The notes under the pieces are model-generated. The model worked only from the letters and a program-made list of their open reading frames with translations. It had not been told where the DNA came from and did no database searches. 64,000 bases of DNA from assembly GCF_000152745.1 (NCBI RefSeq), contig NZ_CH672428.1, positions 1,567,251-1,631,250 on the forward strand, read 5' to 3'. Position 1 is the first letter of the stretch; each line of letters starts with the position of its first letter. Below are positions 54,005 to 61,737 of this stretch, piece by piece. This DNA comes from Oceanicaulis sp. HTCC2633. GTDB lineage: Bacteria; Pseudomonadota; Alphaproteobacteria; Caulobacterales; Maricaulaceae. The position numbers and the translations under genes are program-made.

Positions 54005-54877
54005 TTACTCCGCGGCAAGTCTACCTGTGTCTTCTGTGTAAATCATGGACTTCGTCCATGTCTTCAGGCGTTCTTTCAAGTTGTCCATGCGAGACAAAGG
54101 TCGCACGTCAGATTCGCTCAGATACAATCCGCGATTGATCTCAACCTGCATGACATGCACCCCGCTGAGGGGACGCCCGTAATGCTCTGTCGTGTAACCG
54201 CCTGCATAAGGACGGTTCCGGGTTACCGTAAAGCCCAGGGATTTGAAATACGCTTCTGCATGGTTGATCAAATTTCGCCCGCAGGAGGCGCCGAAGCGAT
54301 CCCCAAGCACCATGTCCGCGCCACGGGCGCTGGAGGACGGCATGGAGTGACAGTCGATCAGCACGGCGCGCCCGAACTGGTCCAGCGTCCGCTCGATTTC
54401 GGATTTCAGCGCCTCATGATAGGGCCGGTAATACTGGTCGATCCGCCGACGGCCCTCGGCATAGGCGATCACGGAAGCGTGAATGCTTCTGCCGTCCGCC
54501 GCCAGCCTGGGCACCACGCCAAGCCCGGCGGATGTGCGCGCATTCGGCGCACTGAACCCTTCAAGCGGCGGGTCCTTGAACAGGCGTGCGTCGAGTTCGT
54601 CCGGCCCCCGGTTGGGGTCAACAAACGCCCGCGGAAAGATCGCCTCGACAAAACTCGCGCCCAGTTCCGTCACATGAGCGAAGAACTGATCGACATACGC
54701 GTCCTCGGACCGGCGAAGGACAGAGACCGGCGCACTGGCCTGCTTGAGGAAATCGCTCTCATAGCAACGCCCTGAATGCGGCGAGGCGAAGATGAAGGGC
54801 GAACTGCGCACGTCCGGCTCATGAACGATCACGGGTTCATGGATCTGGCCGATGAGTGAGTCTGAAGCAGGTTGCAT
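54005..54877 (-). CDS. N-formylglutamate amidohydrolase family protein
   Basis: 290 residues. The family core is visible as FIFASPHSGRCYESDF near the N-terminus (HSG), DAYVDQFFAHVTELGASFV, the RAFVDPNRGPDELD block and VLIDCHSMPSS. The true substrate may not be formylglutamate, because no hut genes are adjacent. It is divergent from cpdR; this pairing occurs in several alphaproteobacterial genomes as far as I recall. No signal peptide is seen. Confidence 0.92.
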   Translation of the reverse strand: MQPASDSLIGQIHEPVIVHEPDVRSSPFIFASPHSGRCYESDFLKQASAPVSVLRRSEDAYVDQFFAHVTELGASFVEAIFPRAFVDPNRGPDELDARLFKDPPLEGFSAPNARTSAGLGVVPRLAADGRSIHASVIAYAEGRRRIDQYYRPYHEALKSEIERTLDQFGRAVLIDCHSMPSSSARGADMVLGDRFGASCGRNLINHAEAYFKSLGFTVTRNRPYAGGYTTEHYGRPLSGVHVMQVEINRGLYLSESDVRPLSRMDNLKERLKTWTKSMIYTEDTGRLAAE

Positions 54878-55021
54878 GGGCTGATTGTGATCGGTCAGCC
54901 GAGAAGGTCAATGAGACTATGAGCGCCCTGATAAATCACAGGCCGGTTTGCGGCGCGTTCAGTTGACTTTTACGAGTTTGGGATAGGCTATGCGCTGGTG
55001 GAAACAGACAAGGGGGCGGCG

Positions 55022-55390
55022 ATGGCCCGCATTCTGCTCGCAGAAGACGATGACTCCATGCGTGATTTTCTGGCCAAGGCGCTCAACCGCGCCGGCCATG
55101 ACGTGGACGCTGTGGCGGATGGCGAGGAAGGGCTGGACGCCCTGGGCGAAGCGCCCGGCGCTTATGAGTTGCTGCTGACCGACATCGTCATGCCCGGTGT
55201 GGACGGGATCGAGCTGGCGCGTCGCGCCGCCCAGATCGATGCGGGCCTGAAAATCATGTTCATCACCGGCTTTGCCGCCGTGGCGCTGAATGCCGGCTCC
55301 CAGGCCCCCAACCAGGCCAAGGTGCTGTCCAAGCCCTTCCATTTGCGGGATCTCGTCGACGAGGTCGCAAAGGTCGTCGCCGCCGCCTGA
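55022..55390 (+). CDS. cpdR: CpdR-type single-domain response regulator
   Basis: 122 residues from the ATG at 55022 (a GTG-start frame at 54998 is less likely). A lone receiver domain: acidic pocket AEDDDSM at 7-13, phosphoacceptor Asp54 in LLTDIVMPGVDG, Thr in FITGF and Lys in SKPFHL. The ILLAEDDDSMRDFLAKAL start and GHDVDAVADG match CpdR, the Caulobacter adaptor that, when unphosphorylated, primes ClpXP for cell-cycle proteolysis. The tail ends in AAA, like ClpXP-recognised ends; this is inference. It supports placement near the Caulobacterales/Maricaulales. Confidence 0.9.
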   Translation: MARILLAEDDDSMRDFLAKALNRAGHDVDAVADGEEGLDALGEAPGAYELLLTDIVMPGVDGIELARRAAQIDAGLKIMFITGFAAVALNAGSQAPNQAKVLSKPFHLRDLVDEVAKVVAAA

Positions 55391-55501
55391 TCCGCCTCCT
55401 TCGGTTTCACCTGAATCTGGTCTGCGGGCGCCCAAGCCGGTGGCGTCCCGGACCGGCCTCAGGCTAAAGTCCGTCCTGTAACAAACGGGGAAGGACCAGC
55501 C

Positions 55502-56176
55502 ATGTTCCGCGCTTTCGACCGTCTGGGGCCCAGCCTCGCCGTTCTGGCAAGCCTTGCAGCCCTGGCCGCGACCGGCTCAGCATCTGCCCAGGAAAATCCG
55601 TCTCTGGATCCGGTGTTCCAGTGCCAGGAACTCCAGAATGATGCGGAGCGTCTGGCCTGCTTTGACGCAGCCGTGAGCAGCCTCCGCGCTGAAAGCAACG
55701 AAATCGTGGTCATCCGCCGATCCGAGGTCGAGGCGGTGGAGCGCGACAGCTTCGGCCTTGAATTGCCCAGCCTGCCTCGCCTGTCCCTGTCCCTGTTCTC
55801 CACCCGCGACAATCAGCTGGAGACCGGATCCGGACAGAGCGGCTCCGCTCAGTCATCCGGATCGACCGATCAGGGCGCCCGGACCGCTCAGGCCGCTCCT
55901 TCCGAACAAAGCGGCGTCGAAGTTCTCCGCCGCGAGGATGACGGCCAGATCAACGAGATCAGCCTGCCGATCGACCGGGTTGAACGGCGCGGGTTCGACA
56001 CCATTCACATTCACACCACCAACGGACAGGTCTGGGAAATCACGGACCGCGTCGGCAATCGCCCGATCCGTGTCCGTGATGACAGCGTGATGGTGGTGCG
56101 GCGGGCCTCGCTGGGCAGCTATCTGATGCAGATTGACGGCCGGGACCGGAGCTACCGGGTGCAGCGCATACGCTAG
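55502..56176 (+). CDS. Secreted protein of unknown function
   Basis: 224 residues. A signal peptide is present (SLAVLASLAALAATGSASAQ, AxA site). The mature start has FQCQELQNDAERLACFDAAV, a Cys-helix-RLACFD motif seen in several small periplasmic proteins of Gram-negative bacteria. A serine/glutamine-rich stretch (residues ~95-145) links it to a C-terminal beta domain (FDTIHIHTTNGQVWEITDRV, SYLMQIDG). I cannot name the family. It ends 11 bases before the next gene and may share its transcript. Confidence 0.8.
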   Translation: MFRAFDRLGPSLAVLASLAALAATGSASAQENPSLDPVFQCQELQNDAERLACFDAAVSSLRAESNEIVVIRRSEVEAVERDSFGLELPSLPRLSLSLFSTRDNQLETGSGQSGSAQSSGSTDQGARTAQAAPSEQSGVEVLRREDDGQINEISLPIDRVERRGFDTIHIHTTNGQVWEITDRVGNRPIRVRDDSVMVVRRASLGSYLMQIDGRDRSYRVQRIR

Positions 56177-56187
56177 GATGACGCGGC

Positions 56188-56793
56188 ATGCATGTCTGCC
56201 ACATCATCGTTGATGATTTTCTGCCCGATCCGGACGCCGTGCGCGACGCGGCGCTCCGGCTCGCCTATCCCGAGCCGGAAGAAGCGACCTATTTCCCGGG
56301 GCGCAATGCGGATCAGGCCCTCCCGATCCAGGGGCTGGACCAGGTCATCAGCGCCCTCGCCGGCGAGGCCCTGCAACCGGCTCCGGGGACGTCGCACCTG
56401 AAGCCGCGCCTGGCTCTGGACGGTCAGAGCGGCAAGGGCGGCATTCATGTCGACAATGCGCACTGGTCCGCCATCATCTACCTGACGCCGGACGCCCATT
56501 GTCAGGGCGGGACGAGCTTTCACCGCCACAGGCGGACCGACAGCGAACACGCGCCGGTTTTCCCGGGCGAAGCCGAACGCATGGGGCTCAATCACCCCAG
56601 CGAGATCTGGGAGAAGATCGTCTTCCCCGATCAGGACCGGCCCGAGGCCTGGGACACCACGATGACCGTGCCCATGCGCTATAACCGAATGGCGCTGTTC
56701 CGGTCCTATCTCTGGCACAATGCCGGGCCCAGCTTTGGCGCGACTCCGGAAACCGGGCGGCTGATTCTGCCGCTTTTCTACATTCCCGCCTGA
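56188..56793 (+). CDS. Unknown-function protein with 2OG-oxygenase-like features (DUF6445-like)
   Basis: 201 residues. HVDNAHWSAIIYLTPD, GGTSFHRHRR, and then RYNRMALFRSYLWHNAG with ETGRLILPLFY near the end resemble the double-stranded beta-helix of iron(II)/2-oxoglutarate enzymes: HxD early, a distal His and a following Arg. The family looks like DUF6445, known to me from genomes of this group near amino-acid halogenase-type genes; none is here. No signal peptide. Enzyme activity is unproven. It may be co-transcribed with the secreted-protein gene just upstream. Confidence 0.72.
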   Translation: MHVCHIIVDDFLPDPDAVRDAALRLAYPEPEEATYFPGRNADQALPIQGLDQVISALAGEALQPAPGTSHLKPRLALDGQSGKGGIHVDNAHWSAIIYLTPDAHCQGGTSFHRHRRTDSEHAPVFPGEAERMGLNHPSEIWEKIVFPDQDRPEAWDTTMTVPMRYNRMALFRSYLWHNAGPSFGATPETGRLILPLFYIPA

Positions 56794-56895
56794 CCTTCAT
56801 CACCCACAACTGGCCGGCCTGCAGAGCGACGCGTGGTCACGCGGCTGCAGGCCTTCATGCGTGTCCGCGCATTCCTATGCGCCTTGACCTTCAGA

Positions 56896-56928
56896 CAAAA
56901 AAGAAGGGCGAGCCGAAGCTCGCCCTTC
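56896..56928 (-). terminator. Terminator of the TonB-receptor gene
   Basis: On the minus strand GAAGGGCGAGC and GCTCGCCCTTC form an 11-base-pair stem with a TTCG loop, followed by TTTTTTG. It lies 26 bases past the receptor stop. The flanking CCTTCAGACAAAAA is shared with the terminator at 16.57 kb. Confidence 0.94.
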
Positions 56929-56953
56929 CCAATCTTCGGACTGTAGCCGTCGC

Positions 56954-59900
56954 TTAGAAGCGAGCGGTCACACCCACGTTGAAGATACGGCCGATGTTGT
57001 AGTAGCCGTGCGCCTTCTCGGCGTTGGTGTAGCCCTCGTCCGTCACGTTCTGGATGCTCGCACGGAAGGTCACATTGTTCCAATCGTACGAACCGCCAAT
57101 GTCGACAGTCGTGTAGGAGTCGAAGTTGTAGTACGGGTTGCCCGTTTCGTCGATGTACTGGTACGGCACCGCGAATTTGCTCACGAGGCCGGAGCCGGTG
57201 TACTCGACGTCAACGAACGCCGTGACCGGACCACGGTACCACTGAGCGCGGACGTCGCCACGCCAGTTCGGGTTGGAGCGCTGACCAACGGTGTCGTTGT
57301 AGTCAAAGCCCGTGGACGAAGTGGTGTTCGTCTGAACGTTGTAGACGCGCAGGGTGGCGTCGAACGTACCCAGGTCGGATTCGATCTGATTCAGGAAGAA
57401 CACGTCGTTCAGTTCGGTCTGATAACGTGCAGCCAGTTCCACAGAGTCGAACTCCTGGATAGCTGCGTTCACGTAGCCCGAGGTAAAGGCGTTGATGGAC
57501 GGCAGCTGACCATTCGGCAGTCGCGTGAACGCGTTGCAGAAGGAGTTCGGATAGTTGGTGGAGTCGTAGCACGCCTGCATGATCTGCGTCAGCGTGAACG
57601 AGGTGATCGCGTCTTCGATGGCGATGTTGATGTAGTCGACCGACAGGGTCAGACCATCAACCCAACGCGGGCTGAACACCAGGCCGAAGTTGTAGGAGTC
57701 GGCGGTTTCGTTGTTCAGCTGCGGGTTGCCGCCGTTGAAGCCGCTAACCGTAGCGTTCTGCGCCTGGGAGATGAAGGTCGGCGGCAGGCCTTCCGCGGCG
57801 CAGTTTGCAGCGCGGACAGCAGGACGCGGACCACCATTCAGGTTGTTCGCAGAGCACGGGTCAGCCGCAAACTGGCTGGACTGGACGCGCGGCAGGAAGA
57901 GCTCGGTCACCGCCGGGGCGCGAACCGTACGCGCCACGTTGGCGCGGAAGTTCAGGTCCTCGAGGATGCCCATGCTCAGGCCGACGGCCCAGGCTTCGTC
58001 AACACCGGCGCGGGTGTTGTTCATCAGACGGTAGGACGCTTCGATGTCCGCGTAGTCGATGAACGGGATCGGGTTGAACCCGCCGCCCAGGACCGGGATG
58101 TAGGTCTCGGCGTACACGTCGGTGGTGAAGTATTCACCGGTGGTCGGAGAACCGCCGCCATCACGGGTGATGTTCAGCTGGTTGCCCGCGCCCGGACGAT
58201 AGTCGGCGAACTCGCGGCGATATTCAAAGCCGGTCGCGAAGCCGAGGTTACCCGCCGGAAGAGCGAAGATGTCGGAGGTCAGGAAGCCGGAGACGATTTC
58301 CTGTTCGATCTCGGTGACCGCGGTGCGGTTCACGATGAGATAGTCGACATTTTCCTGGGTGGCGCCTTCAAACGGGTTGTAAGGCACGCACTCTTCCCCC
58401 AGAGCGCCGACGTCGTCGATGGCGCCGAAGCCGCCCGCGAGCGGAGCGTCATAGGTCGGGTCATAGTTGAAGCGGCAGTCGATCTGGCCGGTGGCCGGGT
58501 TGATGCCAACATCCAGAGACGCGAAGAAACGATCTTCAGACAGGTCACCGGTCTGGGACACGATCGAGGACGAACCGGTCTGGTAAGCCAGTTCCCAGCT
58601 CACGTCGCGTTCCAGCACGGAGAACATGCCGTCCAGAGCGAAGTTGTAGCTCATGACGGTGGTTTCGTTGAAGATGTCCTTGGCGCCAAGGTCGGTGAAG
58701 CCCTTCTGCAGGTAGAACCCACTCAGGCCGTTGGCGACAAGGGTGTCACGAACACTCTGGTTCAGATATGCGTAGTCGACCGGGAAGAACAGCGAATCAC
58801 TGGTCGCGCCGAACAGACCGGACGCATAGAACGGCTGGTTCACCGGCTCAGTCGCTTCGAACTGGTTGGCGAACACGTTCATGGAGAAGTTCACGTAATC
58901 GTTGATCTGATAGTCAACGAACGTGGAGAAGTTCATGCGGCGGAACGGCGAACGCAGCGGCGTGATGCCTTCCAGACGCAGGCCGTCACCACCGGACGCC
59001 CAGACCAGGTTGCCCGTCGGGAGACCGGGATCATACGCCACCAGGTTACCCGAACCCGCCGGATCGAACTGATAGAAGTTACCATCCGGGAAACGGCCAA
59101 CACCAACGTTGGTGATCGCTGCAGAACCCGGGGTAAGCAGGCCGGAGAACGACAGGATGCCGGCGGTCGCAGCCGGAACAACACGGGTCTGGGAGCCCGG
59201 CGCCGTGCCGGTGTCCGGGTTCACGACGCGGTTGGCGGCGGTCGGGGTGAAGCGCGACCAGCCTTCGGCCAGGTCATCAACGGCGCTTTCCAGAACCGGG
59301 CTGGTTTCGTTGAATTCGATCGAGGCCACGATGTTGCCGCGACCGTTGTCGAAGTTGCCGCCCATCAGAGCGCGGATCGAGTACTCGTCAGCAATGTTGT
59401 CTTCGGTCCACTGAGAGTAGTCAGCGCCGATTTCAAAGCCTTCGTAGTCGTCACGCAGGATGTAGTTCACAACACCCGCGACGGCGTCGGAACCGTAAAC
59501 GGCGGCGCCGCCCACTTTCACGACTTCCACGCGCTCGATCATGGCGACCGGGATGTTGTTCAGGTCAACCTGGGAGCCCGGGTTGCCCGAACCGCCAACC
59601 GGCGAGTTCGAGGACACGAAACGACGGCCGTCGATCAGGGTCAGGGTACGGTTGGTGCCCAGGCCGAACAGGTTCGGCAGGTTCTGGCCAACACCCGAAG
59701 AGCCCTGGTTGCCGATCGGCGTGTTGCCGAAGACGCCCGGGATGTCCAGGACCGCGTCGGCAGCGTTGGTGTAGCCGCGCAGTTCGATTTCCTGAGAACC
59801 GATGATCTCGGAGGGCTGGGTGGTGTCAAAGCCCGTACGCGCAATCCGCGAACCCGTCACCACGATGGTGTCTTCGGCGGCCGGCGATTCTTCAGCGGTT

Positions 59901-60013
59901 TGTTCCGGTTCGTCAGTTTCCTGCGCGAAAACCGGTGCGCCGCCCATGGTCAGCGCCGCAACGCCCGCCAGAACGGTCGAGCGCAACAGGCGCTCTTTGG
60001 TAGTAATGCTCAC
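56954..60013 (-). CDS. TonB-dependent outer-membrane receptor
   Basis: 1019 residues from a GTG at 60013, with AAGGGG before it; this gives a clean signal peptide (LLRSTVLAGVAALTMGGAPV, then FA-Q). A longer frame to 60067 is not needed. The TonB box and plug follow: DTIVVTGSRIARTGFD, then NAADAVLDIPGVFGN and LTLIDGRRFVSSN. The barrel ends in the classic IFNVGVTARF with a terminal Phe. It takes up a siderophore, vitamin or, as often in this group, a carbohydrate or peptide; the ligand is not visible. No regulator or TonB gene is next to it. Codon use and a strong terminator suggest high expression. Confidence 0.96.
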   Translation of the reverse strand: MSITTKERLLRSTVLAGVAALTMGGAPVFAQETDEPEQTAEESPAAEDTIVVTGSRIARTGFDTTQPSEIIGSQEIELRGYTNAADAVLDIPGVFGNTPIGNQGSSGVGQNLPNLFGLGTNRTLTLIDGRRFVSSNSPVGGSGNPGSQVDLNNIPVAMIERVEVVKVGGAAVYGSDAVAGVVNYILRDDYEGFEIGADYSQWTEDNIADEYSIRALMGGNFDNGRGNIVASIEFNETSPVLESAVDDLAEGWSRFTPTAANRVVNPDTGTAPGSQTRVVPAATAGILSFSGLLTPGSAAITNVGVGRFPDGNFYQFDPAGSGNLVAYDPGLPTGNLVWASGGDGLRLEGITPLRSPFRRMNFSTFVDYQINDYVNFSMNVFANQFEATEPVNQPFYASGLFGATSDSLFFPVDYAYLNQSVRDTLVANGLSGFYLQKGFTDLGAKDIFNETTVMSYNFALDGMFSVLERDVSWELAYQTGSSSIVSQTGDLSEDRFFASLDVGINPATGQIDCRFNYDPTYDAPLAGGFGAIDDVGALGEECVPYNPFEGATQENVDYLIVNRTAVTEIEQEIVSGFLTSDIFALPAGNLGFATGFEYRREFADYRPGAGNQLNITRDGGGSPTTGEYFTTDVYAETYIPVLGGGFNPIPFIDYADIEASYRLMNNTRAGVDEAWAVGLSMGILEDLNFRANVARTVRAPAVTELFLPRVQSSQFAADPCSANNLNGGPRPAVRAANCAAEGLPPTFISQAQNATVSGFNGGNPQLNNETADSYNFGLVFSPRWVDGLTLSVDYINIAIEDAITSFTLTQIMQACYDSTNYPNSFCNAFTRLPNGQLPSINAFTSGYVNAAIQEFDSVELAARYQTELNDVFFLNQIESDLGTFDATLRVYNVQTNTTSSTGFDYNDTVGQRSNPNWRGDVRAQWYRGPVTAFVDVEYTGSGLVSKFAVPYQYIDETGNPYYNFDSYTTVDIGGSYDWNNVTFRASIQNVTDEGYTNAEKAHGYYNIGRIFNVGVTARF

Positions 60014-60265
60014 GATCGTTCCCCTTCGGATTGGAACTCCACCTCTATGTGTGGAGGTTGCGCGCAAATTTTATTATGCGCTTGTGAGTTTGATAGATCA
60101 GGAAACCGCCGCCTCAAAGACCGAGATCACAGATTTGACACATTGCAGGGCGGCTTTCGCCACCAATGTTGCTTTTTTGCAATAATCGACGATGCGGACC
60201 GGACGCGCCCTGACCGAAGCCCCGGTCCGAGCTGCAAAACTTCGCACAAGCGGCAGTCAGGGCGA
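60014..60265 (-). promoter_or_regulatory. Leader and promoter region of the TonB receptor
   Basis: About 250 bases upstream of the receptor start hold no gene. On the minus strand a ribosome-binding site (AAGGGG) lies 7 bases before the GTG. The AT-rich stretch near 60065-60090 is the likeliest place for a promoter, but I could not find a convincing -35/-10 pair. No clear Fur-box or riboswitch is seen. Confidence 0.35.
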
Positions 60266-60294
60266 TTGACACGCACGAGCCCTCCGACTTATTA
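60266..60294 (+). promoter_or_regulatory. Sigma-70-type promoter of the tRNA gene
   Basis: A perfect TTGACA at 60266-60271 is followed by 17 bases and TTATTA at 60289-60294. Transcription would begin near 60301, about 45 bases before the tRNA. Confidence 0.75.
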
Positions 60295-60347
60295 CGCGTC
60301 CTCCCTCGCGGCCCCCGGGCGGCAGGGGGCCTATGGCACGCCATAGC

Positions 60348-60424
<77 letters not shown>

Positions 60425-60483
60425 TTCCCTACCCCATCTCCTTCACAGACAGGCCCGTGACAGACTTTGCCGTCGGGATACGA

Positions 60484-60509
60484 AAAAGCCGCGCTTTCGC
60501 GCGGCTTTC
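60484..60509. terminator. Bidirectional terminator between tRNA-Val and a glycosyltransferase gene
   Basis: AAAGCCGCGC and GCGCGGCTTT form a 10-base-pair stem around TTTC, with A-rich sequence on one side and T-rich on the other. It can stop the rightward tRNA transcript and the leftward transcript of the 60.5-61.4 kb gene. Confidence 0.85.
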
Positions 60510-60542
60510 GTGCATCAGGGCGTGAGTCAGGCCGGTCCGCTC

Positions 60543-61397
60543 TCAGCCCCGACCCAGCAGATCCTGTTCCAGATCATGGAGCCGCGTCCGCGCCCGCCGC
60601 CAACGCCACCACAGAGCCATGACCTTCAGACCATCAACCAGATAGCGTTTCCACATCCGGCGCGGCTCCTCGATCAGGCGGAACATCCACTCCAGGCGCA
60701 GATTCTGCATCCATTTCGGCGCCCGCCGCGCCTTGCCAGACAGAAAATCGAGCGAGGCGCCCACGCACAGGCCGACCCCGAGACAGTCGCCCCGTTCAAG
60801 ACAGGCCTCGGCCACGAGCTCCTGTTGCGGCGATCCCACGCACAGAAAGCTGAAACGGGCGGGATTGGCGGCGACAAAAGCCGCGCACTCGGCAATGGCG
60901 TCAGGATTGGACTTCAGCCCCATGGGCGGCTGGTGCCAGCGGATATCAGTGAGCCCATAGCGCGCCCTGAGGCCGTCGATCACGCCCTGATCGCCGCCAA
61001 TCACCACCACTGGCTCCCGGGGATCGATGACCTCATCGAACAGGGCCTGAGTGAGGTCCGAGCCTGTCGTCACATCCACATCCTCGCCGGAGAGCTCGGC
61101 GATCAGTTCAAGCACCCGGCTGTCACACACGGTCAGCCAGGCCTGGGCGTAAAGCCGCGCGAGCACCGATTCTCCCTGGAGGCGGACAAGATGGTCCACA
61201 TTGGGCGTCACGACGAAGGCGAAGGGCTTCTTGGCCGGGCGTTCCGCAATTCTCTTGAGCGCGACATCAGCCGAAATGCGATCGAAAGCGGCGTTCAGGA
61301 ACCAGATATGACGGGCGCCATTGCGGCGATCCGGCCCCTGCCAGACCACGTCCGAGGCTATGGCGTTCAGCCTGTGCAGATCGAGATGTGCGCTCAT
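60543..61397 (-). CDS. WecG/TagA/CpsF-family glycosyltransferase
   Basis: 284 residues. FVVTPNVDHLVRLQ, LTVCDSRVLELIAELSG and VVVIGGDQGVIDGLRARYG are typical of the GT26 fold; FLCVGSPQQELVAEACL and CVGASLDFLSGKARRAPKWM complete the motif set. Such enzymes add the second sugar, often an N-acetylmannosaminuronate or similar, to an undecaprenyl-linked GlcNAc. It lies 17 kb from the main glycan island and stands alone, so it may serve a separate polymer. No membrane helix is seen; the C-terminal basic part probably contacts the membrane. Confidence 0.94.
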   Translation of the reverse strand: MSAHLDLHRLNAIASDVVWQGPDRRNGARHIWFLNAAFDRISADVALKRIAERPAKKPFAFVVTPNVDHLVRLQGESVLARLYAQAWLTVCDSRVLELIAELSGEDVDVTTGSDLTQALFDEVIDPREPVVVIGGDQGVIDGLRARYGLTDIRWHQPPMGLKSNPDAIAECAAFVAANPARFSFLCVGSPQQELVAEACLERGDCLGVGLCVGASLDFLSGKARRAPKWMQNLRLEWMFRLIEEPRRMWKRYLVDGLKVMALWWRWRRARTRLHDLEQDLLGRG

Positions 61398-61737
61398 CGT
61401 GCCGTTTTGCTCCAGTCAGAAAGACTTCGAACTGAAACGAGCAAGAAGGGCGCCGCATCCGATTCGGGATCTTCGCGCATCTCAAGGGAAACCCCGCCAA
61501 GGAAGATGCGACATGTCAGTTTATGATCAGGCTCTGGCTCTGGCCCTCGGCTCCGCTGCTGCGGGGCTGCTGTTGACGACCTCTCCTGGATCGACAGCCG
61601 GAACACCCCATGCCGCTGTCCGGTTGCAGACAGGCCCTCTGGCCCTGGATCTTGGCGGTCCGGGGTGGGTGAGACTGGCGTCGAGCTCTGACTGCCTCTC
61701 CCGGGGTTGCCCGCTCCTGCGGGTGAGTCTCGAACGA
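61398..61737 (+). other. Gap with a doubtful small ORF (start at 61513)
   Basis: 340 bases lie between the WecG-like gene start and the mnmC stop. On the plus strand an ATG at 61513 with AAGGAAG upstream opens a 126-residue frame to 61893. Its first residues (QALALALGSAAAGLLLTTSP) are hydrophobic, but the rest overlaps the mnmC end in antisense and resembles no family I know. The leftward promoter of the WecG-like gene must also lie here. I see no hairpin. Confidence 0.3.

Noticed and set aside
57008-60346. A 1112-codon open frame on the plus strand opposite the TonB receptor
   Set aside because: It is a mirror of the receptor's codon bias, has no domain or signal I recognise, and runs through the receptor promoter region. 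The receptor on the other strand has complete family motifs.
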